A stretch of 29,944 nt of DNA, taken from JBAZMA01 sp041649995 (GTDB lineage: Bacteria; Omnitrophota; Gorgyraeia; Velamenicoccales; Velamenicoccaceae). The stretch is taken from NCBI GenBank assembly GCA_041649995.1, contig JBAZMA010000020.1, positions 1 through 29,944 on the forward strand. The letters are read 5' to 3'. This document shows, piece by piece, positions 21,704 through 29,291 of the stretch. The notes beneath the pieces are model-generated. The model saw only the letters and a list, made by a program, of their open reading frames with translations. It ran no database searches and was not told where the DNA came from. The stretch's first letter is position 1; each line of letters opens with the position of its first letter. The position numbers and the translations under genes are program-made.

Positions 21704-22161
21704 GTCGTTTGTTTGTTGCGAATTGGAGATTCCCGAAAAGTCGTTTCTTTATATGTTACGCGTTTTCGCCGTGAAAATGTTTTTCGGTGAGACCGGAATT
21801 GGGCCGGCGCGGCGTCTATTGACAAGACTCGCGAATATTGCGAATCCGAGCGTTGACCGCATGCTCCGGCATCCGCATAACACGGCGGACGAACGAAAGT
21901 TTTGCGGGTTTTGTCATACTCGCGCCGACGGTCCCTCGCCGCGGTGAACGGGTCCAGCGGGGGTGTTTGCCGTGCTGCGGCGGGCAGACATTCGTCGCGT
22001 ATATTGGTCAGGTGTGTCATAAGCTTCTCCATTGTCGATTTGTTATTTTGGTGCGATGTGGGTCACCAATTCGCGCGACCCGAAAAAACCCGCCATTCAC
22101 CAAAAACGCGTTGTACCGGACGTGCGACCCCAACGCCGTACACTAATTCTCCGCGCGCAAC
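21704..22161. other. intergenic region between IS607 element and next gene
   Basis: The 458 bases hold the presumed left end of the transposon, the possible gene remnant on the minus strand, and the leader of the gene at 22162. An AT-rich patch (TCTTTATATGTTACGCG near 21747) may be promoter-like. No complete plus-strand gene is convincing. Confidence 0.4.
21760..22032 (-). pseudogene. possible 5' remnant of a gene interrupted by the IS607 element
   Basis: The ATG at 22030-22032 begins a plausible protein (MEKLMTHLTNIRDECLPAA, PFTAARDRRREYDKTRKTFVRP), with GAATTGG about 30 bases upstream and an AT-rich leader. After about 50 codons the composition loses its coding character, and the frame runs into the transposon. 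The true end is not visible, so the coordinates are approximate. It could be a 5' fragment left by the insertion, or only a chance frame. Confidence 0.28.
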
Positions 22162-24183
22162 ATGACGACAAAATCCGCACCGCGGCCGGAAGATCTGCCG
22201 TGCTGCATCCGTTTCGTGACGGATCGCGCCGCCGCCATCAGCTCGCGGCAGATCGACGTGCTGTTCGATTGCGCCAACGTGGACGCCACGCCGGCCGAGC
22301 ACAACGACGCCATCGGCCTCGCGCAGAACCGGCGGCACTCTGCGATCACGCTGATCGATACGCTGCTGGCCGCCACCGCCAACAGGATACGCGCGCCGAC
22401 GGATCTACCTCTGGGGTTTCGCGGCGTCGTCCGCGGAGAGGGGATGGAGGACGACGTGGGGTACGTATTTGGGCTGGCCCGCGCGATGATCGGCGCGCGC
22501 AGCGCGTTCCTGTACCTCGAGCAGACCGCGCGCTGGGCCGCGGACGTCACGTGCACGCGCCACATGCCGCCGCGGTACGCGGGCCGCGACATGTACCGCG
22601 AGCTCCACGCGTCGGCGGCGGCGTACATCGCGTCGCTGTCCCGGTTCGCGGCCAGGTGCCGCCCCGCCGCGGTTCCGCCGGGCGCCATGACGAAGGCCGG
22701 GTACGTTGCCATGCACGGGTACTACGAGGAGCAGATGCAGGCCGCGATGGCCGCGTCGGTGCTCATCCGCGCGGAGATCACCGTCCGCGCGACGTCCAGC
22801 ACGCGGTACACCAAGTCCTCGCACGGTCTGCGCGACGTAGTTTGCGCGGTGGCCCGCGTGGGCGCGCGCATCATCGACATGATCGAGCATTTCGCGGACG
22901 GCCGCGCGTTTGAAACCGCCGCCGCCGTTCCGCCGCCGCTCTACTCCGCGGCCAGCTTTGGTCCGCAGTCGGGCACCGAACTGGACGTCGGCGGGCCCAC
23001 GGATGTCGCGCCGTGGACCGTGGTCACTCCGCCGTTCGCTGGCAGCAGGCGCATGACGCACAACGACTTTGTCAGGAAGGTCGTGGAGCTGTTCACGATA
23101 AATTTCCTCGGCATCGACGTGCGCGCCGTCGCGAAGACCGCCGCGGGCGACTGCGAGCGGTTGATCGCGTTGCCGACGATCGAGTGGATGATCGGGGTCG
23201 TCTCTGGCGACGGCAACGCGCCGCACTTTCCGCAATACGCGCCGCGCGAGGCGGGCGAAGCCGACATCGAGCGGACCGAGGAGTGCATGGCGCGGGAGAA
23301 GCTGACGCAGCCAGCGACGGTTTTGGGCGAGATGCTCGGCCTCGACGCGCTGCTGCACCCCGATAATCCCACGCGCAGCATCGGACTGCGCGACTCGCGC
23401 CGCGACGACCTGGGCGCGCTCGGCGCGTTCGGGATCGTCGCCGACGAGGATTCCGTCCACATCCGGGCCGTGGCGGCGGTGTGTGCTGCCCACTCCATCG
23501 TGCACGTGCTCCGGCGGGCCGCGGATCGAACGGCGGGCGCGACGCTGCCATACAAGGACGCGCTGCGCGAAGCACTCGCGGCTGCCATCGATCCGAGCAA
23601 CGCAACCAATGCGGAACGCGTGGCGCGGCTGATCCTCAAAACGGGCGTGCCCGCCCCCGTGCTGCCGGCCACTCCCCCGAGACAGCGCCGCCACCGTCGG
23701 GATCCGTCGCCGCAGATCGAACCGAGCACGCCATCGGTTCCCCTGCACTCTAGCGCGGAGGAAGAACCCCGGCCGTTGTCGACGCCGCCGCAGATCGAAC
23801 CGAGCACGCCATCGGCTTCCCTGCGCGCCAGCACGGAGGAAGAACCCCGGCCGTCGCCGCCGAGAAGCCTCGACTCTGCGGTGGCTGCACTGACCACGCC
23901 CGTCGTCGCCGCGCTGATCCCGGATGTGCCGATCGCCGCCACTGCACCCGCCGCACCCGCGGTGGCCACGCAGGCGCGCGTTCTGCTGGAACTCGCGGCC
24001 GCGGCGCCCGAGATATGCCCCGAACCTGCCGCGCTCATGCCGCGGCCGATGCCGGTGCGGTTTGTCACCCGCTTTCCCACGTTTCCGGGGATCGAGGACG
24101 CCCCCGCGGATCCCGTGACGTATGCGGTCAGGCGCGATGTTCGCATACTCGAAGACAGCAAACTCGTGATGGTATACGTCTGA
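22162..24183 (+). CDS. large protein of unknown function with Pro-rich duplicated linker
   Basis: The 673-residue product has a largely helical body (about 1-500) with no recognised domain and no membrane segment. A disordered Pro/Ser-rich region (about 505-575) follows, with two copies of a 26-residue unit beginning PQIEPSTPS and containing EEEPRP. It ends with an Ala-rich stretch and a strand-rich tail (VTYAVRRDVRILED, KLVMVYV). The strongly GC-rich third codon positions match the neighbouring block and differ from the kelch array. A structural virion protein is possible. It is the first gene after the transposon, and its ATG at 22162 is clear. Confidence 0.75.
   Translation: MTTKSAPRPEDLPCCIRFVTDRAAAISSRQIDVLFDCANVDATPAEHNDAIGLAQNRRHSAITLIDTLLAATANRIRAPTDLPLGFRGVVRGEGMEDDVGYVFGLARAMIGARSAFLYLEQTARWAADVTCTRHMPPRYAGRDMYRELHASAAAYIASLSRFAARCRPAAVPPGAMTKAGYVAMHGYYEEQMQAAMAASVLIRAEITVRATSSTRYTKSSHGLRDVVCAVARVGARIIDMIEHFADGRAFETAAAVPPPLYSAASFGPQSGTELDVGGPTDVAPWTVVTPPFAGSRRMTHNDFVRKVVELFTINFLGIDVRAVAKTAAGDCERLIALPTIEWMIGVVSGDGNAPHFPQYAPREAGEADIERTEECMAREKLTQPATVLGEMLGLDALLHPDNPTRSIGLRDSRRDDLGALGAFGIVADEDSVHIRAVAAVCAAHSIVHVLRRAADRTAGATLPYKDALREALAAAIDPSNATNAERVARLILKTGVPAPVLPATPPRQRRHRRDPSPQIEPSTPSVPLHSSAEEEPRPLSTPPQIEPSTPSASLRASTEEEPRPSPPRSLDSAVAALTTPVVAALIPDVPIAATAPAAPAVATQARVLLELAAAAPEICPEPAALMPRPMPVRFVTRFPTFPGIEDAPADPVTYAVRRDVRILEDSKLVMVYV
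23710..23853 (+). repeat. two 78-base in-frame direct repeats
   Basis: The units start CCGCAGATCGAACCGAGCAC and differ at few positions over about 65 bases. They encode the duplicated 26-residue linker of the surrounding protein. Confidence 0.8.
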
Positions 24184-24225
24184 ACGACAAACGCCACACG
24201 CACGAAGAAGCAGTGAAAAAAAAAG

Positions 24226-25374
24226 ATGACGATGTTATGCCGTATTTTCGTGCTGGGTGTTGTCCTGCACATGTGCGCGGGCGAATATTGTCTCTACGCG
24301 CCTCTCGCGTCCACCCCATCGTGCCCGAAAGTCTGGACGCGTGCATCGGCCGGTCCCGGCGGGGCACCGTCGTGCGAGTGCTGCGAGCTATGCGGCACGC
24401 GTGACTGGCTTGGCGCGTGCAGTCCGACGTGTCCGACAGAGTGCATGGCGGTTGCCGCGGCGCGCGGCGGGTACGGCGTGTGGATCGAGTTCAGCCACAC
24501 CGGCGCCGAGTGCGGAACCCCCGCGAAGCCGTGCCGCATCGCCTCGTTTGGCACCGACGTCACCGCGGCCGCCACCGCGTTCATGGTCGGTCAGGCCGGC
24601 TGCACGCTCGTCGTCGACGTGCGCAACGGGACCGCGCCCACCCCCGGCCTCGCCGACCGCTGGCAGGGTCTCACCCGCGCGCTGCAGGTCGACAACGCGT
24701 TGTGCTCGGCCGGGGGGCACACGCTCTCCGTGATCGTCGATTCACACGCGGGCATCGTGACGTCCACGCTGTGCTCGACGGTCAACGGCACCTGCGCCAC
24801 GGTCAACGCGAGCCTGGCATTCAACGGAACCGCCCTTCCGTGGCTCACCGACATGCCGCCGACCTTTGGCAGCACCGCGGCCGACCGTGTGTGGTCCCCC
24901 GGCACATTCGACCGCGTCGCGCTGGTGTATCCCGACGCCGCGGGCAACATCTCGTCGTTCTCGGGGAACGCGTCGGCCGGGGCGGCCGAATGCCTGGACA
25001 CGGGCGGGCCGAGCACCGCCGACGAACTGACCGCGGTCGACGTCATGCGCGCGGCGTTCGAACGGTTCCTCGGCCTCGGCAACGCGACCGACAACGCGAC
25101 GATGCTGTCGCTGTGCACCGCGGCGACGCACGCGATGCACGCGCTCGCCACCGGGTGGGTGCCGGTGCTCGAGGCGTCGCTCGCGGGCGCCCGGGCGTGG
25201 GCGGCGATCACCGTGCCAAACACGGACGCCGACGTCTACAGGTATTCGCGGGAGGAGAGCGCGTACTTTGCGCTCGCCATCGTCGCGATCTTCATCGGCG
25301 CGGCCATCGCGATGCTTGCCGCGGCGACCGCGTTCAACCTTTACACGTACCGACGCAACAGACATGCCGCATGA
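24226..25374 (+). CDS. type I membrane glycoprotein
   Basis: The 382-residue protein begins with a signal peptide (CRIFVLGVVLHMCAG, cleavage probably after residue 19). A Cys-rich segment follows (CECCELC, CSPTCPTEC, about 50-73), then an ectodomain with eight N-glycosylation sequons (N134, N187, N194, N200, N241, N248, N286, N290). One membrane helix (about 346-370) and a short basic tail (YRRNRHAA) complete it. This is the classic layout of a viral envelope or cell-surface glycoprotein. No receptor-binding or fusion family is recognised. It follows the large unknown gene on the same strand after 42 bases, with an A-run just before the ATG. Confidence 0.8.
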   Translation: MTMLCRIFVLGVVLHMCAGEYCLYAPLASTPSCPKVWTRASAGPGGAPSCECCELCGTRDWLGACSPTCPTECMAVAAARGGYGVWIEFSHTGAECGTPAKPCRIASFGTDVTAAATAFMVGQAGCTLVVDVRNGTAPTPGLADRWQGLTRALQVDNALCSAGGHTLSVIVDSHAGIVTSTLCSTVNGTCATVNASLAFNGTALPWLTDMPPTFGSTAADRVWSPGTFDRVALVYPDAAGNISSFSGNASAGAAECLDTGGPSTADELTAVDVMRAAFERFLGLGNATDNATMLSLCTAATHAMHALATGWVPVLEASLAGARAWAAITVPNTDADVYRYSREESAYFALAIVAIFIGAAIAMLAAATAFNLYTYRRNRHAA

Positions 25375-25380
25375 TATTGA

Positions 25381-25389
25381 GGGGGGGGG
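25381..25389. repeat. G9 homopolymer
   Basis: Nine consecutive G bases begin 7 bases after the glycoprotein stop, in the convergent gap before the MYND gene. Confidence 0.9.
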
Positions 25390-25430
25390 TGTGGTTGTTG
25401 AAAATGATGTTTTTTTGCCCCCACACACGT

Positions 25431-26159
25431 TCACTCGGCCATGGGTACCGGTTGTTGTGCGTGTTCTGCGGCGCAGGCGCGAGCGGCTTCAATGCGTTCG
25501 CGGATGAACCGACAGAGAACGCTGTGGCCCAGCCTCCACGCGCGCGCGGCGCACTTGGCGTCGCAGTATCGCGCGTACGAGTGGCAACCGCTGCACGTGT
25601 ATATCATCTTGCCCGGCTCGTTCAGCCCGGACTTGTTCGGGACGGTCGTCGCGATGACCTCGCCGCACGCGTGGCACTTGGTGGTGCGGAACACCGTACC
25701 GTCGATGGACATTGGCACGCGCAGCAACAGCGCGTCGGGCCGGATACCGTCCACCTCGAACTGCTCCACGATGCGCACCGTCTCGTCGTCGAACAGCATG
25801 TCCGCGTGGACAAACTTGTGGCCGGTGGAGCCGATGCGCTGGTCGGCGTTCACCGACACGACGATCGCGTTCACCGCAAACTCCACCGCACGCGCCGCGT
25901 CGGGGAGAAAGAGGCTGAACCGCGTCGTCGTGATCATCTCGTCTTTGCCGGTGGTCGTTTCGCGGGCGGGCCTGGTGAGGACCACCGTCCGGACCTCCTC
26001 GGGCACCATGTTGTACGCGACAAACCTGCGCTTGCGGCATTCCGCCTCGAACGCCGCGATGAACTCGGGACTCGTCGCGGTGTCGCCGGGAAGCGCGCCG
26101 GCGAACTTGGGGGCGTCGGGCGTCGTGTCCATTGGCTGCTGTTCTGCCGGTTTTTCCAT
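25431..26159 (-). CDS. MYND-type zinc finger protein
   Basis: The 242-residue protein has a C-terminal MYND finger with all eight ligands: C162, C165, C189, C192, C199, C203, H212 and C216. The family features YC (198-199) and a Trp three residues before the His are present. The spacing between the first two pairs (23 residues) is longer than usual. The first 155 residues form an unknown domain with regular strands (ALLLRVPMSIDG). MYND fingers bind proline-rich peptides and often occur in transcriptional or methyltransferase proteins; no SET domain is seen. The ATG at 26157-26159 is preferred over an upstream GTG. It follows the primase gene on the same strand after 39 bases. Confidence 0.8.
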   Translation of the reverse strand: MEKPAEQQPMDTTPDAPKFAGALPGDTATSPEFIAAFEAECRKRRFVAYNMVPEEVRTVVLTRPARETTTGKDEMITTTRFSLFLPDAARAVEFAVNAIVVSVNADQRIGSTGHKFVHADMLFDDETVRIVEQFEVDGIRPDALLLRVPMSIDGTVFRTTKCHACGEVIATTVPNKSGLNEPGKMIYTCSGCHSYARYCDAKCAARAWRLGHSVLCRFIRERIEAARACAAEHAQQPVPMAE

Positions 26160-26198
26160 CGCAGTGACAAGGAAATGTTGTGCGTGAGTTTTCACTTT

Positions 26199-28175
26199 CT
26201 ATTTCTGTTTGGTTGTCGCGGCCCGTTGTGCGACGAACACGATGAAGTCGCGCGGCGTCTGCAATTTGAAGCCGTTGCACGCCGGGACATGCTCCGGCCT
26301 GACCAGCCTCGCGGCGTGCAGTTTGCACGCGCTCTTGTAGTGGCCCGTCCCGTACGCGTCTTCGATGTCCCCGATTCCCAACCCGGGCACGCGGCCGTGC
26401 AGCCAGGCGCCGAAATGGGCCCGCCTGGCCGGATCGGCGCATCCGCTCCACGGACACATGACCGGAAGCACGGCACCCTGGCCGGTCGCGATCGACAGCG
26501 TGTAGCACGACGACGATTTGGTGCTGTGCACCGCCATCGATCGCGCCATGGCGGTGTACGGCCGCGCGGTGTCCAGCCTCTCGCGGGCGGCCGGACCGAC
26601 CGCCGCGAGCAGCATGGTCTCGACCCTGTCCACCGCGAACCCGCAGTCCATCAGACACCGCATCGCCTCGCGGCGGAAATTGTACGTGAACAACACGCCG
26701 CCGGGCTGGTCGCGGGACGCCTCGATCTGGTAGAAGAACGCGTGCACGCACGCGGGGGCGCATCCGAGCGCGGTGGCGGCGTCGACGTCCAGCGGCACAT
26801 CGCCGCCGTCGCTCAGCGACCCGATGTCCGCGAGCATCGCCAGCGCGTCGTAGTGGAACGCCGACGGCGCGTGGAGCCGGGCCGTCCCCAGCACATTGGC
26901 CCGGTCCACGGTCGGCGGCGTCGGCATGCCGGCCGACACCGCGACCACCGCGACGTCGCCGCACGCGCCGCTCGCCATGCACGCGCGCTCGACCGCCGTT
27001 CCCATGGTCACCGCGATCTCCGCGGCGACCTCTGCCGCCCGTGCCGCCGGCACGTACGCGAACCCGTCGCAGACGAACGCCGTGCGATCCGCGATGGCGG
27101 GAAGCGCGAGTTCGAACGGCACCCGGTACAGGAACTCGGCGCCGGACGCGAGTGCGCGCACCGCCGCGTCCCCGCCGCACATCCGCACGCAGAGCGCGCA
27201 CACCGCATCCGTCGTCTCGCGCTTGACCACCCGCGCGGCGGCGGGGATCCCGAGAAGGACCGCGATGGCCGCGTCCGGGGCCCGCGGCATTGCGCCGATC
27301 ACGGCCGCGCGCTCCGCGTTCCGCATGGACCGGGCTGCGCCCGTCACGAGGGGAGTCACGAGATGCAACAGTGCCCACGCGGCGTGGAGCGCGTGCGGCT
27401 CGACGTCCGCGGGTGGCGCGGCGCCGCGCGAACCCGTCCTCGAACGGGCCATCGCCAGCGTGGCGCGCACCGCCGCCTCGATCGCCGTGCGCGGCAATGA
27501 CTCTGCGAGACCGCGCGTCGGTTCCTCGATCGACGGTCCGAGCGCGAGCGGCGGCGGGAGATCGCCCGCGGCGCGGCATGGCACCCGAGCCGGCGGGGGA
27601 GCGTCGTCTTCCGACGCGCTCTGCGAGTCGTCCAGCCGCACCGCCGACCAGGTGATCGCGTGCGCGGGGCCCGCGATCAGACTGGACATGGGAACGGCGT
27701 GGAGCACCGCGCCCGGCACGTCGCGTATCTCCATGCCCGACCAGTACAGCTGCGCCGGCGTCACCGTGCGTTCGTCGCCCGCCGGCGTGCGGACCGCGAT
27801 CGTCGCGGCATCGTCGACGCGCACCCGCGACAGCGCGACCACCGCCTGGCGCGGCAGATACACCACGGTCGGCAGGAGCGCGCCGCGCGCCGCGATCGTC
27901 GGTTCGCACAGCGTGCCGGCGCCAGCGGTGCGCAGCTTCGTCTCCGACATCACGTACACGTGTCCGCGGATGTCGCCGAGCTCGGCCAACCGTTCGACCG
28001 GGATGACGTACAGCTTCGCGCCCGGCGACGGACTCTGCACGACGAACGCGGCATCCGAGCTACCGGCCTCTTCGAATCCGTCCAGCGCATCCAGCGGCAT
28101 CACCAACTCGTCGGATCCATCCACACCGCGCGTGGCTCTGACGACGACATCGTACAACACGCCAACTTCGGTCAT
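26199..28175 (-). CDS. DNA primase large subunit (PriL/Prim2-like) with iron-sulfur domain
   Basis: The C-terminal 190 residues of this 658-residue protein match the 4Fe-4S domain of archaeal/eukaryotic PriL. C476 lies in ACVHAFFYQIEA, followed by PGGVLFTYNFRREAMRCLMDCGF (like the human GGRMQYGLFLKGIG block). C557 lies in SSSCYTL, C574 in VMCPW (human GCPFRH), and C617 in GTGHYKSACKLH (human GTHYQVACQKYF), followed by NGFKLQTPRDF (human GFSLNHPNQF). All four cluster cysteines are present. The N-terminal part is longer than usual and has an acidic disordered linker (about 183-225). PriL works with the catalytic small subunit in RNA priming, so a PriS gene is expected elsewhere in the genome. 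The ATG at 28173-28175 is clear. Confidence 0.78.
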   Translation of the reverse strand: MTEVGVLYDVVVRATRGVDGSDELVMPLDALDGFEEAGSSDAAFVVQSPSPGAKLYVIPVERLAELGDIRGHVYVMSETKLRTAGAGTLCEPTIAARGALLPTVVYLPRQAVVALSRVRVDDAATIAVRTPAGDERTVTPAQLYWSGMEIRDVPGAVLHAVPMSSLIAGPAHAITWSAVRLDDSQSASEDDAPPPARVPCRAAGDLPPPLALGPSIEEPTRGLAESLPRTAIEAAVRATLAMARSRTGSRGAAPPADVEPHALHAAWALLHLVTPLVTGAARSMRNAERAAVIGAMPRAPDAAIAVLLGIPAAARVVKRETTDAVCALCVRMCGGDAAVRALASGAEFLYRVPFELALPAIADRTAFVCDGFAYVPAARAAEVAAEIAVTMGTAVERACMASGACGDVAVVAVSAGMPTPPTVDRANVLGTARLHAPSAFHYDALAMLADIGSLSDGGDVPLDVDAATALGCAPACVHAFFYQIEASRDQPGGVLFTYNFRREAMRCLMDCGFAVDRVETMLLAAVGPAARERLDTARPYTAMARSMAVHSTKSSSCYTLSIATGQGAVLPVMCPWSGCADPARRAHFGAWLHGRVPGLGIGDIEDAYGTGHYKSACKLHAARLVRPEHVPACNGFKLQTPRDFIVFVAQRAATTKQK

Positions 28176-28244
28176 CGCCGTATTTTATTATTATTATTTT
28201 CGACGTCCGCCAATTTGCGAGTTGGGGAAAAAAAAGAAGTGAAC

Positions 28245-28874
28245 ATGACGACCGAATTACCAAATCCGCTGGCCCGCGATTATGCGATCGCCGTCGTCGC
28301 GGCGCTGGACACGCTGCGGACCATCCTCGGCGCGACGCCGCCAGAGATCACGCTCCGCGCCATGTACGCGGACACCGCAAGCATGATCTCCGATCTCCTG
28401 TCCGTCGTATCCGGCGCGCTCGCGATCACTGATGCGGTGCTGCTCGCCGCCATACCCGTCGGCGTGGCGTCCATTCCCGGCGTCCAGAATTCGGTGGCCG
28501 CCATCATCTGCTCGCTCGGGTATAAACCATACACCCGCCCGGTCATGCGGGTCCGGTGCGGCGCGGGCGAGCTGGCCAGGAGCACCTCTGAACTGTGCGC
28601 GGCCGTCGCCGGTCTATGCGCCATCATCGGTCGTCCGAATCTGGCGGAGGACGCCGGCGGACGCCTGCTGGCGTACGAACTGCACCGGGTCCATTCTGCG
28701 ATCAGCCACGGGGACAACCCGATCGCGGACAGCGACGCCGAGGTGCGCCGTCTGTGCGCAGAGTGCAAGAGCACCGCCGTCGCCGTGAGTGCGTTCATCG
28801 CGCGCATGCCGGCACCCGCACTCCGCACCCCGCCATCGTCGCAAGACATTGATGAAATTGACCTTGGGCAATGA
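28245..28874 (+). CDS. unknown protein, 209 aa
   Basis: The ATG at 28245 follows an AT-rich leader (GGGGAAAAAAAAGAAGTGAAC) and gives an Ala-rich, helical protein. A long hydrophobic stretch at about 47-90 (ISDLLSVVSGALAITDAVLL, then AAIPVGVASIPG) could be one or two membrane helices or the core of a helical bundle. The C-terminal half has short helices with scattered cysteines, and the tail is acidic (SSQDIDEIDLGQ). It is divergent from the primase gene. The family is not recognised. Confidence 0.68.
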   Translation: MTTELPNPLARDYAIAVVAALDTLRTILGATPPEITLRAMYADTASMISDLLSVVSGALAITDAVLLAAIPVGVASIPGVQNSVAAIICSLGYKPYTRPVMRVRCGAGELARSTSELCAAVAGLCAIIGRPNLAEDAGGRLLAYELHRVHSAISHGDNPIADSDAEVRRLCAECKSTAVAVSAFIARMPAPALRTPPSSQDIDEIDLGQ

Positions 28875-29291
28875 AATAAAAATCTTTTTTTTTCCGTACT
28901 GTCTTCAGTTCGTCCCTCTTTCGAGTGTCCATGGCAGACGCCAGGTCAACCCGCCAGGTCGATTCACGGACACGTCGTCATAGAAAGGCGCAGTCGCGTC
29001 CACGGTCATAGCCGGACGGAAACCAGCGATGCGAGGCTCACACGGCGGCTCGGCTGACGCCCCGACCAATTGGGACGAGCCAAGGTGGCGCGGAGTTGTC
29101 CGTGAGACGAGGGTGGACGGACACGTGCCGCGATTCGCGCCGGCACAAAAGCGCGTGCCAATTGGCGGCACGCCTCGCCAAACTCAAAAGTGTGCCTCGG
29201 CTCGCGAATTTCCGTCCGGATCTGACCGCGTTTCGTGCGCTCGCTATCGGTGACGATCGATCCCCCCCAGTTCCAAAATCGAATCCGAAAA
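28875..29291. other. intergenic region without a convincing gene
   Basis: The 417 bases start with a T-run and hold two AATTGG motifs (about 29064 and 29157) of the promoter type. The second is inside a small inverted repeat GCCAATTGGC. A minus-strand frame ending at 28905 encodes a plausible short tail (DATAPFYDDVSVNRPGG) but starts only at a GTG or at an internal ATG (29012). It may be a gene remnant. Confidence 0.4.

Larger units (their letters stand above)
18895..21730 (-). mobile_element. IS607-family element with serine recombinase, Fanzor-like TnpB and HNH endonuclease
   Basis: The minus-strand order tnpA then tnpB identifies an IS607-type element. The plus-strand HNH gene fills the space between them almost exactly (35 bases from the tnpB frame, 9 bases from the tnpA stop). 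Elements of this type lack terminal inverted repeats and target-site duplications, so the ends given are approximate: the right end is placed after hairpins beyond tnpB, and the left end just beyond tnpA. IS607-like elements with Fanzor2 proteins are known from large eukaryotic viruses. Confidence 0.72.

Noticed and set aside
21019..22032. A 337-codon minus-strand frame crossing tnpA
   Set aside because: Only the first 50 or so codons look coding; the rest is an alternate frame of the recombinase gene, rich in Ser, Pro and Arg.
24417..27500. A plus-strand open frame of over 1000 codons
   Set aside because: It runs through the glycoprotein gene in another frame and antisense to the MYND and primase genes. 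Its product is an Arg/His-rich low-complexity string, as expected for a GC-rich shadow frame, whereas the opposing frames show real domains.
25489..27909. A minus-strand open frame of about 800 codons
   Set aside because: It overlaps the primase and MYND genes in a different frame of the same strand and is Arg/Gly-rich without motifs; the other frame has the iron-sulfur cysteines.
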